64,000 nt of DNA from Ailurus styani. Taxonomy: Eukaryota; Chordata; Mammalia; Carnivora; Ailuridae. Under the pieces are notes generated by a model. That model did no database searches. It was not told the origin of the DNA and saw only the letters and a program-made list of their open reading frames with translations. The stretch is from assembly GCA_002007465.1 (NCBI GenBank), contig LNAC01001217.1, positions 62,001 to 126,000 on the forward strand. Reading direction: 5' to 3'. This document shows positions 38,005 through 47,875 of the stretch, in pieces; position 1 is the stretch's first letter, and each line of letters begins with the position of its first letter. Both the position numbers and the translations under genes were made by a program.

Positions 38005-38787
38005 CAATTACTCATAAATCAACATATACATTTAGAGAGAACTCATATAGTCCTACCTCAACAAAGATGATCAAACCAAAGAGTCTTAATGTGAAGTACT
38101 GAGGCAGTTTCTACAGCATTTTCTGAAAATTCCCTTCCCTCCCCCCAAAAACAATCCCAAACAGACAACAGTTCAAGGCATTTGTGGCTATACTAAAGAA
38201 AACTCTTTTTTTAAGCAATTTGATTTGTTCACATACAAAAAGGTAAAGCCAGACTCCAGCAGTTCACAAGCCATAATAAAGCTAATCGTGTGGGAAGTTC
38301 AATTTACAGCCTGTGAAATATAAAGGCATTTATTCCTCAGGATTCACCCAAAACAACCCGTACGCTACATACATAGAGAGCAGAGATTGGTAGGCGAGAG
38401 CAAACCGCATTTCTAGACCATGAACACAGCGAATACTAGCAAGAAAAACAGCTCTCCCCTCCAAGGGGGAAGCTTCCAACCACGAGACAAACGCGTACAG
38501 CTTTTCTCTCTTGTACAGAAAAGAGATTGGCTCCTGTTGCGCCAAGGAGGGAAAGGGGACACAACGCAAAAGGGGTTAGGGGAGCGGTTCAAAAGGAGTC
38601 ACAACGAGAGGATCGGGGTTACCGTCACGCCACACCGAGAGAAGCGGAGACAACACTTTTCACCGAGGGTGGGAGCCCTCGGCGCGGACGCAGGTCCAGG
38701 GCGCGCAGGGCGCGCTCTCCTCGTGGGTCTCCGAGAGAAGGCACAGTTCCGGGGCGGGGGGGCGGAGGGCCGGGTGGAGGGCGCGCT

Positions 38788-39752
38788 CTAGCAGGCCGGA
38801 CGCACTGGCACCTGCAGGAGGATCACCTGTCTGTTCTCGGACGGGTGGCACTTGTTGATGTGCCGGGTGAGACCGGGCGAGCTGTAGAAGGTGGCCGGGC
38901 AGTACTTGCAAGGGAACACCTGGGCGGCGTGCAGCAGGCGCAGGTGGCGCTCCTGGGCGCCCTTGCTGGGGAACGTCTCCCCGCACACCGGGCACAGATG
39001 GCACTCGGCGGACGCGCTCAGGCCCAGCACGCCGGCCGCCTCGCCGTCGCCGGCCGCTTCCTGGGGCGCCTTCTCGTCGGGCCCAGGGTACAAGGCCAGT
39101 AGGTCCTCAGCCGCAGGCGCGGGCGGCGCGCCCTTGGCCTGCAGCGCCTGGTGGTGCGCCAGCAGGTGCTTGCGCAGATAGGCCTGGCGGCGGAACTTCT
39201 TGGCGCAGTGGTGGCACTCGTAGAGCCCGTCCTCGGAGCCCGACTCGGACACGCCGCCGGGGCTCGGCGTGTCGCGGTCGCTGCCGCCGCCGGTCGCCTC
39301 CCGCGCCTCAGCCCTGGCAGCGGTTTCAGGCTCGGACGCGCGGGCGGCGGCGGGCGCAGGCCGCGGTTTGTGCCAGCGGCGGTGCGAGGCCAGGTTGGCG
39401 GGGCAGCTGAAGACCTTGGCGCACTCGGGGCAGCGGTACTCCACGCGCACAATGCGCGAGCACTTGTGCTGCGCCAGCGCGAACGGGTCGGCGTACTCCT
39501 CCTTGCAGAGCTGGCAGATGAACTCGCCCAGCGGCCGCGCCGCGCCCCCCGCCCGGCCCCGCGGCGCCTCCACCGGGCCCTCCTTGATCTTGAGCCCCAG
39601 CACAGGCGACGTGGTCACCTCGTCCTCGAAGTGCAGCTTGCGGATGGCTTTGGGCTTCTTGGCGCCCGGGGCCTTGGTTACCTTGGCCGGCGGCTCGGCG
39701 GCGGCGGGCGCGGGCCGCTTTCCCGGGGGCCGCAGGGAGGCGGCGGGGGGCA
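38788..39752 (-). CDS. INSM1: INSM1, insulinoma-associated zinc-finger repressor (C-terminal 320 residues; rest in gap)
   Basis: Intronless nuclear transcription repressor of neuroendocrine, pancreatic islet and neural progenitor differentiation; the family acts by recruiting KDM1A/HDAC complexes. Seen here are 320 residues ending ...VPVRPAC and a TAG stop at 38788-38790. In this tail: a proline/alanine and lysine-rich stretch (residues 1-40, with KKPKAIRK as likely nuclear signal), then five zinc fingers. Finger 1 (77-97) is C79, C82, H95, C97, a C2HC form. Finger 2 has C107, C110, H123, H127; finger 3 C179, C182, H195, H199; finger 4 C253, C256, H269, H274; finger 5 C281, C284, H297, H302. 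An acidic/serine linker ([10 protein letters not shown], 157-166) precedes finger 3. Human INSM1 has 510 residues, so about 190, including the SNAG repression motif, should lie in the N run, with the start near 40320. The open frame continuing to 40614 through N is not the true start. Recognised from the protein sequence and from synteny with CFAP61. Confidence 0.97.
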
Positions 39753-40582
39753 NNNNNNNNNNNNNNNNNNNNNNNNNNNNNNNNNNNNNNNNNNNNNNNN
39801 NNNNNNNNNNNNNNNNNNNNNNNNNNNNNNNNNNNNNNNNNNNNNNNNNNNNNNNNNNNNNNNNNNNNNNNNNNNNNNNNNNNNNNNNNNNNNNNNNNNN
39901 NNNNNNNNNNNNNNNNNNNNNNNNNNNNNNNNNNNNNNNNNNNNNNNNNNNNNNNNNNNNNNNNNNNNNNNNNNNNNNNNNNNNNNNNNNNNNNNNNNNN
40001 NNNNNNNNNNNNNNNNNNNNNNNNNNNNNNNNNNNNNNNNNNNNNNNNNNNNNNNNNNNNNNNNNNNNNNNNNNNNNNNNNNNNNNNNNNNNNNNNNNNN
40101 NNNNNNNNNNNNNNNNNNNNNNNNNNNNNNNNNNNNNNNNNNNNNNNNNNNNNNNNNNNNNNNNNNNNNNNNNNNNNNNNNNNNNNNNNNNNNNNNNNNN
40201 NNNNNNNNNNNNNNNNNNNNNNNNNNNNNNNNNNNNNNNNNNNNNNNNNNNNNNNNNNNNNNNNNNNNNNNNNNNNNNNNNNNNNNNNNNNNNNNNNNNN
40301 NNNNNNNNNNNNNNNNNNNNNNNNNNNNNNNNNNNNNNNNNNNNNNNNNNNNNNNNNNNNNNNNNNNNNNNNNNNNNNNNNNNNNNNNNNNNNNNNNNNN
40401 NNNNNNNNNNNNNNNNNNNNNNNNNNNNNNNNNNNNNNNNNNNNNNNNNNNNNNNNNNNNNNNNNNNNNNNNNNNNNNNNNNNNNNNNNNNNNNNNNNNN
40501 NNNNNNNNNNNNNNNNNNNNNNNNNNNNNNNNNNNNNNNNNNNNNNNNNNNNNNNNNNNNNNNNNNNNNNNNNNNNNNNNNN
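39753..40582. other. Assembly gap (830 N) inside INSM1
   Basis: A run of N begins in the INSM1 coding region and ends in its upstream GC-rich flank. If the protein has the usual mammalian length, the gap hides about 570 coding bases, the whole 5'UTR and the transcription start (expected about 40.45-40.55 kb). Both edges are extremely GC-rich, the usual reason for such dropouts. Long open frames on both strands spanning the gap are artefacts of reading N as X. Confidence 0.99.
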
Positions 40583-40880
40583 CGGCGCCGCCGCCCCGCC
40601 CGGCCCAGGCACACGCCCGGCCCCGCCTCCCTTCACGGTCTGCTGCTCCTCTATGGGGAGGCGCACGTGCCTGGGCTTTGTGTCTCTCCTCCGGGGGGCG
40701 CGGAGCCGCCAAATGGGCCCGTCCATCAGCACGACAATGCACGCCCCCCTCCCGCGCGGGGATTACCCGCGGGTCGCGAGCAAAATAGCAACAAAGGAGA
40801 AGAATGGCCCCAAATATGTCAGGAGGGTTCAATCCGCGAGCCGGAGCGGAGGGGGAAGTTGTGCGCGCTGATTGGGTAGG
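40583..40880 (-). promoter_or_regulatory. INSM1 proximal promoter flank: GC boxes, CACGTG, CCAAT box
   Basis: Immediately upstream of the gap, on the INSM1 strand, are GC boxes at about 40591-40601 (GGGCGGGGCGG) and 40621-40631 (GGGAGGCGGGG), a palindromic E-box CACGTG at 40664-40669 and a CCAAT box (plus strand ATTGG, 40871-40875). No TATA box is visible outside the gap. These are matches by eye; the transcription start itself is in the gap, about 100 bases left of this segment. Confidence 0.5.
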
Positions 40881-41999
40881 GGCGGCGGTGGGCAGCAGCA
40901 GGCGCGGGGGAGATCTGAGTGCGGCTGCTGGGGCGGGAGAGGGGTCGGGAGAGGAGCAGGGACTCCGCCTGGTGTTTGGGAAATAATAAAAAAATCGAAA
41001 ATAGCGGCAAAGCCCGGACGGCCGAGAGCGTCGGCCGGGTGGGCCACGGGACCCGGGACCCAAGAGAAAATGGGACCCTGGGGTTCCAAACTTCGGTAGA
41101 GGATCTGGCCTTCTGGCTGCAGCCGGGGGCGATGTTTGCGTCCAGGGCTTCGTGAGTCCGCGTGCATCTGGAAGGTTTTATCTCGAGTTTTAGAAGCGGC
41201 TGGCACCGCACTTCTTTAATCGCCAGCAGACGCAGCCCTGGGTAGGGGCGCGGCTGGGCTGGGGGGCAAGTTAGGCTGGGTTCCAAAAGGAACTTGAATT
41301 TCTGAACTTTTTTTTTCCCCTTAAGTTCTCCGAGGCTCAAGGATTGACACCCAAGCCACTCTGAGCCTCCGCGAGGCGAGGGGCTGGGTTGATTCGGAAG
41401 GAGTTGGCCAAAGGCCGAAACGCGCGGTCGGCCGCGTGCGCCCCACTGAAGTTGGTTTCCGCTCCCCTTGCGCCGCCTCATGCATTTTCATTCGGAGCGG
41501 GCATTTTGTCTGCCGGCTGACATCAGATGCTAAATCAAGGGCTCCAATCAAGGCGCAGCGGAATAAAGGGGCCGCCTGTCTCGGCGCGGGGGCCCCCCCG
41601 GAGCCGTGCCCCCTTCACCTTTGTGAAGGAAATTAACCTCCCGCTATTGAGCGCCGGTCGCGGCCAATCTGGACGCAAAAGAGACGCGTGCTGCCGGCCG
41701 GGGGGAGATGGGGGCAATCTGTCCTCAGAGGCAGGCTGCGGCCTCGGAGAGGACAAGCCGGCTCCCCCCCTTGCCACCAGGAAAAGACAACAGCGAGGAT
41801 CCACACACTCACAACCCCCTACTCATCACCCCGGCGGGCAGCCCCGTTTGGACCCAGATCGGGCCCTTTGCCTTCACCCTCTTCCCGGTCCAACCCCAAG
41901 GAAACACAAAAGGCAGCATCTCCGGGGGACTGGGGCAGAACCCCAAGAGTGCATAGTGGGCCTGATCACCCATCGCTAGGGAACAAATAGCAAAGCCGC

Positions 42000-42800
42000 C
42001 GAAAATGTCATTATGTTCTGAGGAAAATGTCACTTTATTGAGAGAGAAGGAAACGGACACTTTTTTCTGGGAAGCTCCGTGCACCTATATAAATTATGCT
42101 TAATGCCACCGAAGGTATTTAATTGTTTTTGGATTTTCCCTCTGAAAATACCCTGGCCGGGAAATTAAATAGATTTTTTTTTAAAATCCACGTGAGTAAT
42201 AAGTTGTAATGGGGATAATTGTTAGGCTTAGTTAATCAAAGGGTCAGTCAAGTTGTTAATCAAGAGGAAAGATGTTTGATGATTTTATGTTTGTGATCTT
42301 TTTAAAATTCAGACTAAAAAGAGAAGAATACAGGTAATGAAATATATTTTGAAAGCTCTCACCCTAGTTTTAAAAATGCTAGCTGCAGTGAATGCTAGTC
42401 CTCAAAAAAAGTTAGAAATTCTAAAATGAGTTTATCTAAGTTATAAATATGTTTCCATCTAAAAGTAACTGATGTTATTTCCTTGCTCTTTTGAGTGATG
42501 ATTAGTACTGCTGATGAAATTAGAAGTAGGAGAGGGATTCCGGGACAGCTTTGGCCAATTTTATTTTCTAATCACGAATCCCATCTGGATTGTGGAATAA
42601 TAGGGCGGGGGCTCGGCCCGCCGTCCCCAACTGACTGCGGGGTATTTGGTCTTGCTTGTGTAACACTGCTTTCATTCAACAGATAACAGCGAGTTAGTCA
42701 CCTTGTGAATCCTTTAAAAATAACAACACCCATAATTGTAAAGAGGACGGGGGTGGGTGGGTGGGTAGCAAAAAAACCAAACCAAAGCAAAATCCTTCCT
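42000..42800. promoter_or_regulatory. Repeat-free AT-rich upstream block with paired GTTAATCAA sites (candidate enhancer)
   Basis: About 800 bases of unique sequence with no interspersed repeat, following the CpG island. It holds two GTTAATCAA sites (42231-42239, 42255-42263), an adjoining ATCAAAG TCF/LEF-type match and several homeodomain cores. It lies about 1.7-2.3 kb upstream of the expected INSM1 start. A regulatory role is inferred from composition and place only. Confidence 0.35.
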
Positions 42801-43514
42801 GAATGCAGCGAATTCAAACGGGTTCTGAATTAAGCCTAGAGAATCTATTGAACACTATTGAGATACTGAGATTCAATGGATCTTTTGCTTAGTTTGTGGT
42901 TTTTAGTCTTGCCAGGGAAAGTGAAATCTGCTTTCAGACGCGTATGGTTAAAATAAATGGAAACTTGAAAGGTGCTAGTATTAGACACTAATTTCATGTC
43001 TCCGGACGGGGGAAGAATTAAGCTGAGGACGCACGCACACACCAGAAACCTCCAAGTAGGTACAGCCTTGCATCTGGTCGTAAGTTTCCGTTGTCTTCTG
43101 AGTGATCTCATTTCTCAAAATCTGCGCGCCTGCAGTCCCCCATCCCTATGGGGACATCGGATCGAAACATTTGTCTTCTTCTGGGCAGGGCAAAGCGCCA
43201 GCCACCGCGCTGCGCCCCGGCCGCCGGCCTTTACGCGCTGCGGTTCCGAGTGGGCGCCGCGTGGAGCTGGATCGGGGAAACACGGAGCACTGCTTTGCCT
43301 CCCTCCAGAGGAGCTTCACCGGAGTCGCCGAGCACAGGGATCCAAGGCAGATCCCCCAAGTGTCCTTCCCAGGCCTCAGGCGACTCCTCCCCTTCCTGTG
43401 GGGTCGGTCCTGGCCAGAGCTTTGGAAACCTTCCGCAGCCTCAGTGCTTCTCGTCCTTGCAGACCCCGCTGCGGGTTCTTCCTTTGACGGCCGCAGTACT
43501 GGAGGCCGCAGGTG

Positions 43515-43515
<1 letters not shown>

Positions 43516-43549
<34 letters not shown>
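43516..43549. repeat. Poly-T run of 34 with an N seven bases later
   Basis: Thirty-four T in GC-rich sequence, followed by a single N at 43556. No SINE body, no target-site duplication and no other repeat feature accompanies it. It may be a true homopolymer or a sequencing/gap-filling artefact. Confidence 0.85.
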
Positions 43550-43550
<1 letters not shown>

Positions 43551-44158
43551 GCTTTNTCCCAGGTAGCCGTCGGGGAGCGCACCGGGGTTCACTGTGAACC
43601 CCAGCTCAAGAGCCTAGCTCCGGGGAGTTTCTCAAAAGCGCGAAGCTTGAAATAGGCTCCAAATCGGGGGATTTCGGCCTAGGAATTGCCTGGTGGGGTG
43701 TCGAGCTGTCCAGACGGCCCTGAGCTCCTGAGAAGAGGAGACGGGAGGGTCCGCAATCCTACCGCGCTGCGCGTTTAGCGACACTCGGAGGGGCGAGGGG
43801 GTTGACAGCGCTCGCCCGCTACCACCCCTATCCCCGTTCTGCAGTGGACCCCTCTCCGGGACTCGCAGAAGCCGCACCCCAGGCCCTCCCTGCCTACCAG
43901 CCGAGACACGGCCTGAACCGCGCGTTACCGCCGCCGAACCCGCCGTCAGGTCCCGGAGGGGCCCGCGCCCCAGTGCGCGGGGCGAGCGCGGGGCCCGAGC
44001 CCGGGAGAGGCTTTGTGTTTGCAGGAATGAGGGGTTGTTGTGTCAGTCCCAGGGGCACGCGAGAGACACGCGCAGCCCGCCCGCCGCCCCGCCCGGCCCG
44101 GTCCGGCCTCCAGGCACCTTCCGGGCCCCCGCCCGCGGGCCGCTGCCTTTGTTCGGCA

Positions 44159-44176
44159 CATTAGCATAAAGCTGCC
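44159..44176. promoter_or_regulatory. POU-type site with E-box-like half, copy 1
   Basis: CATTAGCATAAAGCTGCC. The core ATTAGCAT is the inverse of the POU site ATGCTAAT. The following AAGCTG differs by one base from the proneural E-box CAGCTG. The copy at 45438 matches at 17 of 18 positions. Confidence 0.45.
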
Positions 44177-44891
44177 ATGGATCTCTCGTTTAAATAATTC
44201 CACACAAAAGGAGAGTGCATGAAAGAGAGCGAGCAAGGGAGAATCCGCGAGGCTGCGCCTTCCGCAGGGCGCGGGGAGGGACCGCGCTCAAGTATTTCCC
44301 TCCCCTCGAGTTTCGAGTGCCCCCGGCAATCTGCTGCGCACCCATTATTCGGCCGGGGGCCGACGGGGTGGCTGGCCGCCTCTTTTATCCTCCCGAGTGT
44401 GCCGTCGGGGCCGCTGCAAGCTCCGTGAAGTGCCCTCGGGGCTGTTTGTTTTTGCCTCGGGTGGGACCCTGGGAGGGGAGGGGGGCCAGAGGCTCCCGGG
44501 CCCCGCGACGGGAAGGGTGCTGCTGGCGAAGCCAGAATATGTGGAAAAGCCCTAAGCAGAGAATTATGCCAGTTAGAGATGGAATGGCACTGAACGGACC
44601 GGGATGACATTGAACGTGGGGCGCACGAGGGCACTGCTTGCGCCTGTGAAGCGGCGGCCCCACAGCCCGCGCGCCGCGGTCTCAGAAAAGGCAGCGCGGC
44701 TCCAGCCCCAGCAAAAACTGACCGGAAAGGTCACGGGACTCTGATCCTCCTCCTCGTCGCCCGCCCCAGGCGGGACCAAGAGGTGGCCAGGCCCCTGCGG
44801 GCCAAAAGGGGCGCACACTTCGCCTTGGCCTCAGTGCCCCCTTTCTTGTGGCTGCTTCGGGGTTCGGGTGTAAGTGTTCATTCCCTGCAAC

Positions 44892-45329
44892 CACTCTCCC
44901 TCTCCTACCCCCCTCTTACTCCCTGTGACTCCTATCTCTGGCCTCCCTCCTCCTCTGTCCCGTCCCCGTCCCTTTCGTTCCCCCCCTTTCCTCCTTCTCC
45001 TACTCCCCCTGCCTCTTTGGCCACCCCTCCCTCCTGTCTCTCACATCCTGACTGTCGACACCCCCACCCCAGGTCTCCTGCCTCCCACTTCCTGTCTCGC
45101 CACCCTCAACTTTCTCTTCCTTAGACTCTCCTTTTTTCCCTGTTTCTCTCCCTGCGCCACCCCCCGCTCCCCAACTACTCTCTGACTCTCTCTCCTCTCT
45201 CCTCCCGTCCTCCCGACCGTCCCTCTCCTCCCCGGCTCTCCTCTCCCCATCTCTTTTCCCTTCCGCTCTCCCCCCTCCCTCCCTCTCCCCCCACCCTTCT
45301 CCCCCTCTGGCTCTCCCCCCTCCCCGCAG
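44892..45329. repeat. Long pyrimidine-rich tract (about 440 bases, plus strand)
   Basis: The plus strand is almost only C and T, with rare purines and no fixed repeat unit. It ends in a textbook splice-acceptor-like CCCCTCCCCGCAG (AG at 45328-45329). Tracts like this can adopt triplex structure. No coding potential is claimed. Confidence 0.8.
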
Positions 45330-45600
45330 GCCAACGTGTGTTATTTTATTTGTCTAGAGAGAGCCTATTTGTTCAGTGATGTGTGGCCTCCTGGCCGCCG
45401 GCTTTAATGGGGAATGCGGAGGCTTGGTTTCTGTGAGCATTAGCATACAGCTGCCGGCTCGAAGCCCGTCCCGGCGCTCGCCGCATCCCAGCCTTATCAT
45501 CACCTCTTCTCTCAACCAGAAAACAATCAACAGCTCCTCACAAGCGGCCACTTTCGAGCCCCTCTTCCTGCTTCTTGGCTAGCGCTCCCTCACCCGGGGC
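45330..45600. promoter_or_regulatory. Unique block around POU/E-box copy 2 (candidate enhancer)
   Basis: Sharp return to mixed-composition unique sequence after the pyrimidine tract. It keeps several CpGs and holds the composite motif, a TTATCA site and AACAAT SOX-like cores, all within 270 bases. It is bounded on the right by a CT/CA microsatellite. The lack of repeats and the motif cluster support a regulatory element about 4.9 kb upstream of INSM1; conservation was not tested. Confidence 0.4.
45438..45455. promoter_or_regulatory. POU-type site joined to a CAGCTG E-box, copy 2
   Basis: CATTAGCATACAGCTGCC joins a POU-type ATTAGCATA directly to a perfect CAGCTG (45448-45453). Octamer-like sites next to CAGSTG boxes are the architecture known for cooperative Ascl1 and BRN (POU3F) binding in neural genes, and Insm1 is an established Ascl1 target. 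Binding here is inferred. Confidence 0.55.
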
Positions 45601-45601
45601 T

Positions 45602-45662
45602 GGGTGCACTTTCTCCCTCTCTCTTTCTCTCTCTGTCACTCACACACACACACACACACACA
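45602..45662. repeat. (CT)n followed by (CA)n microsatellite
   Basis: CT-rich run with interruptions passing directly into about ten CA units. It marks the right edge of the INSM1 upstream block. Confidence 0.85.
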
Positions 45663-46736
45663 CTCCTTCTAAGAGTAAATATTGACTGGCTGGCTTTACG
45701 TTTTCTCCTCCATGCAGGGCTCCCTTTCCTCTACCAGCTCATCTTTCATTTTCCTTTGGCCTTCCTGTGATATTTGGATGTAATACAAGGAGCCATTTTT
45801 GGAAAGGAGGTGGGTATCCTCTATCACACTCCCACGTGCCAGCATTAGAGGCCTCTGTGAAGCATGGTCAGGTGCATGTGATTGGCAGGACTAAGACTTG
45901 GGGAAATTAACTTTGGTGTTTTCTTGTCACTGTGCTGTGTTCAAAAAGATAGAATTCCAGGATCAGCCTTCCACCCCAGGATGTCCCCGGCTCAAGAGCA
46001 AATGCTGAAATACTCACAGACTTCATACATTCATCTGTCTCTATAGAATCTCACACACAGAAGCCCGTATAGTATTCTCTCGGAAGCCCTTTCTTTGGCC
46101 AGGCTTTATCATCAGTGAGTAACTACCTTTATTCTCTCGAAGCCCTTAACACAGCCAATGTCAGGCCCAAATCAATGACCCCCAGGTTCTTCTCTTACTC
46201 TTACCAAAGTTTTTCCTTGGTGGTAAAACGCAGAAGTCCACACAGAGATGCTGAAGTTCCTGCCCAGACTCGGGAAATTACTCCCTTTGTGAATGTGGGA
46301 CAACTGTGATAATGACTTCGTCAGACATTTTGTAGACTAAAACCCATTCTGCACATTTTTCAAATCCCAGCCGACTTTTTCAAAAGCAGCAAAGAAAAAT
46401 TTACTATCACATAAATGCATGATTCAGTTTTAAGGTCGACATGGTCACGTGGGGTCGCATTTATGTGACTAGAAAGCTTTTAATGGTGATACTTGGTCGA
46501 AGAAAGCCTAACTGTTGATCCTTTTTGAGGTGGTTCTGTTAATCTCCACCCAAGGGTCCCAGGGCCTGTCACAGAAACTCGCTCCTTGGGGCGCCTGGGT
46601 GGCTCAGTGGGTTAAAGCCTCTGCCTTCGGCTCAGGTCATAAGCTCAGGGTCCTGGGATCAAGCCCCACATAGGGCTCTCTGCTCAGCAGGGAGCATGCT
46701 TCCTCTTCTCTCTCTGCCTGCCTCTCTGCCTACTTG

Positions 46737-46795
<59 letters not shown>

Positions 46796-47875
46796 AAGTA
46801 AATAAATAATTTTAAAAAAGAAAAAAGAAACTCGCTCCTTTCTCTGATGAACTTGACCCAGGACCTCTCAGGGGTAGGGGGCTGGGAGGGCTGGGTGAAT
46901 AAATCCTCAAGCTGTCTTATTCGCCAGCCCTGAAATAGGGTTCCACGTGTGCTGGTTTGCAGTTTGAAGAGCCAAACAGTAAGGATTGTTCTCCCCATTA
47001 CACAGTTTGTAGCATAGGGCAGAAGCTGGGCCTCCCTCTGAGTGACCCACACATTTGTGTAAAACATACGTGTGAAGGAATTAGTGGACTTTATAGATTG
47101 CTTTTGCCTGCCTCAGAAAAATAGAACATAGTGTTCTGGAACAATTTTCTTTTTGAGAAGTATCAGTTTGATAAAGGGTGTATAATTCTGTAACACCAAC
47201 TATGATTTTCCTTCCTAATAGCTGTGTGACCCTTGTAATTGTGCCAATTTGGGCTGAATGTTAACATAAATACAAAAAAAAAATGAAAAACTGGAATTGC
47301 ATCCATGAAAACAATTTTAAGCCCTGCTCATCAAAAAATTCAGCCGTGAATTGTGTCACGATATCTATTAAAAGAGATCCAAATAAATGAAAACTATTGT
47401 TGTTCCTGCATCCGTATGTTTTCTAGTGGGCACTAGATTTGCTTTGTTTATAAGAAAGAGGGTTTCTGAGCCACATTACAGGTGACATGTACCAGAGGTC
47501 CCCGTGCAAAGCAGCAGTGCTAAGGGTCAAAGGAAATGAACTACATTGATTGCCCATTTAGTATTTTTCTCATCTAAAACCTGCATGTGAGCCTGTGTGA
47601 TCTTAAGAGTTTTAGTTCTCATAACCTACAACGTTAAAATACAGAAATTGTGATTGCGGCTGCCTCATTTTCAAAGTTCGCATAAACAGTTCTTATGACG
47701 TTGGATTACAGAGCTAATTCCTCATCGCCCCTTTCACCGATTTATCATACTGGGCGCATGGTTTTCTTTTTTATCACCCAGGAGTATTTCTGGGTAAACA
47801 GGTGAAGAACTGAGAAAATTGGCGGCAGGGCATGTAGGGAAATCTGTCAGAATAACACCCAATGTAAAAACAAGT
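45663..47875. other. INSM1-CFAP61 intergenic, right half
   Basis: Unique sequence, a young SINE at 46588-46825 and an AT-rich unique stretch at 47.1-47.4 kb. No gene recognised. Confidence 0.5.
46588..46825 (+). mobile_element. CAN SINE, young, with (CT)26
   Basis: Near-consensus full-length SINE with perfect 15-base target-site duplications AGAAACTCGCTCCTT at 46573-46587 and 46826-46840. A pure CT run fills 46741-46792. It is the youngest-looking insertion here and lies between INSM1 and CFAP61. Confidence 0.96.

Larger units (their letters stand above)
37620..38787 (-). other. INSM1: INSM1 3'UTR with AU-rich elements and poly(A) signal
   Basis: After the stop the sequence turns sharply AT-rich and holds no repeat. 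On the minus strand an AATAAA at 37649-37644 would give cleavage near 37620. A 3'UTR of about 1.17 kb plus a 1.53 kb reading frame and a short leader fits the known mRNA of about 2.8 kb. An alternative AATAAA lies at 38334-38329. Two class II AU-rich nonamers (UUAUUUAUU) are at 38004-37996 and 37993-37985, which suggests an unstable transcript. Confidence 0.75.
38640..41760. promoter_or_regulatory. CpG island covering INSM1 and its promoter
   Basis: Very dense CpG and GC content begin at about 38640 inside the INSM1 3' region, run across the coding part and the N gap, and fade near 41760. Islands of this size covering an entire single-exon developmental gene are typical of Polycomb-regulated loci. 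The island boundary is judged by eye, and the gap interrupts it. Confidence 0.85.
43180..44860. promoter_or_regulatory. Second CpG-rich block upstream of INSM1
   Basis: CpG-dense, GC-rich sequence resumes about 2.7 kb upstream of the expected INSM1 start, broken by a 34-base T run with one N. It contains the first copy of the POU/E-box-like 18-mer (44159-44176). Open frames here on both strands are a by-product of high GC; none resembles a known protein and none has a supporting neighbour. Possible roles are an upstream enhancer or alternative promoter. Confidence 0.5.

Noticed and set aside
40583..40614. In-frame ATG at 40614 as the INSM1 start
   Set aside because: It is separated from the coding part by N read as X. 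The known protein length puts the start at about 40320 inside the gap, and the MCLGRAGRRR sequence is unlike the family N-terminus.
39151..40879. Long plus-strand open frames (over 500 codons) across the INSM1 region
   Set aside because: They are antisense shadows of the GC-rich INSM1 frame, extended artificially through 830 N.
43102..43597. Open frames through the 34-base T run
   Set aside because: Reading poly-T as poly-Phe or poly-Lys makes spurious proteins around a likely artefact.
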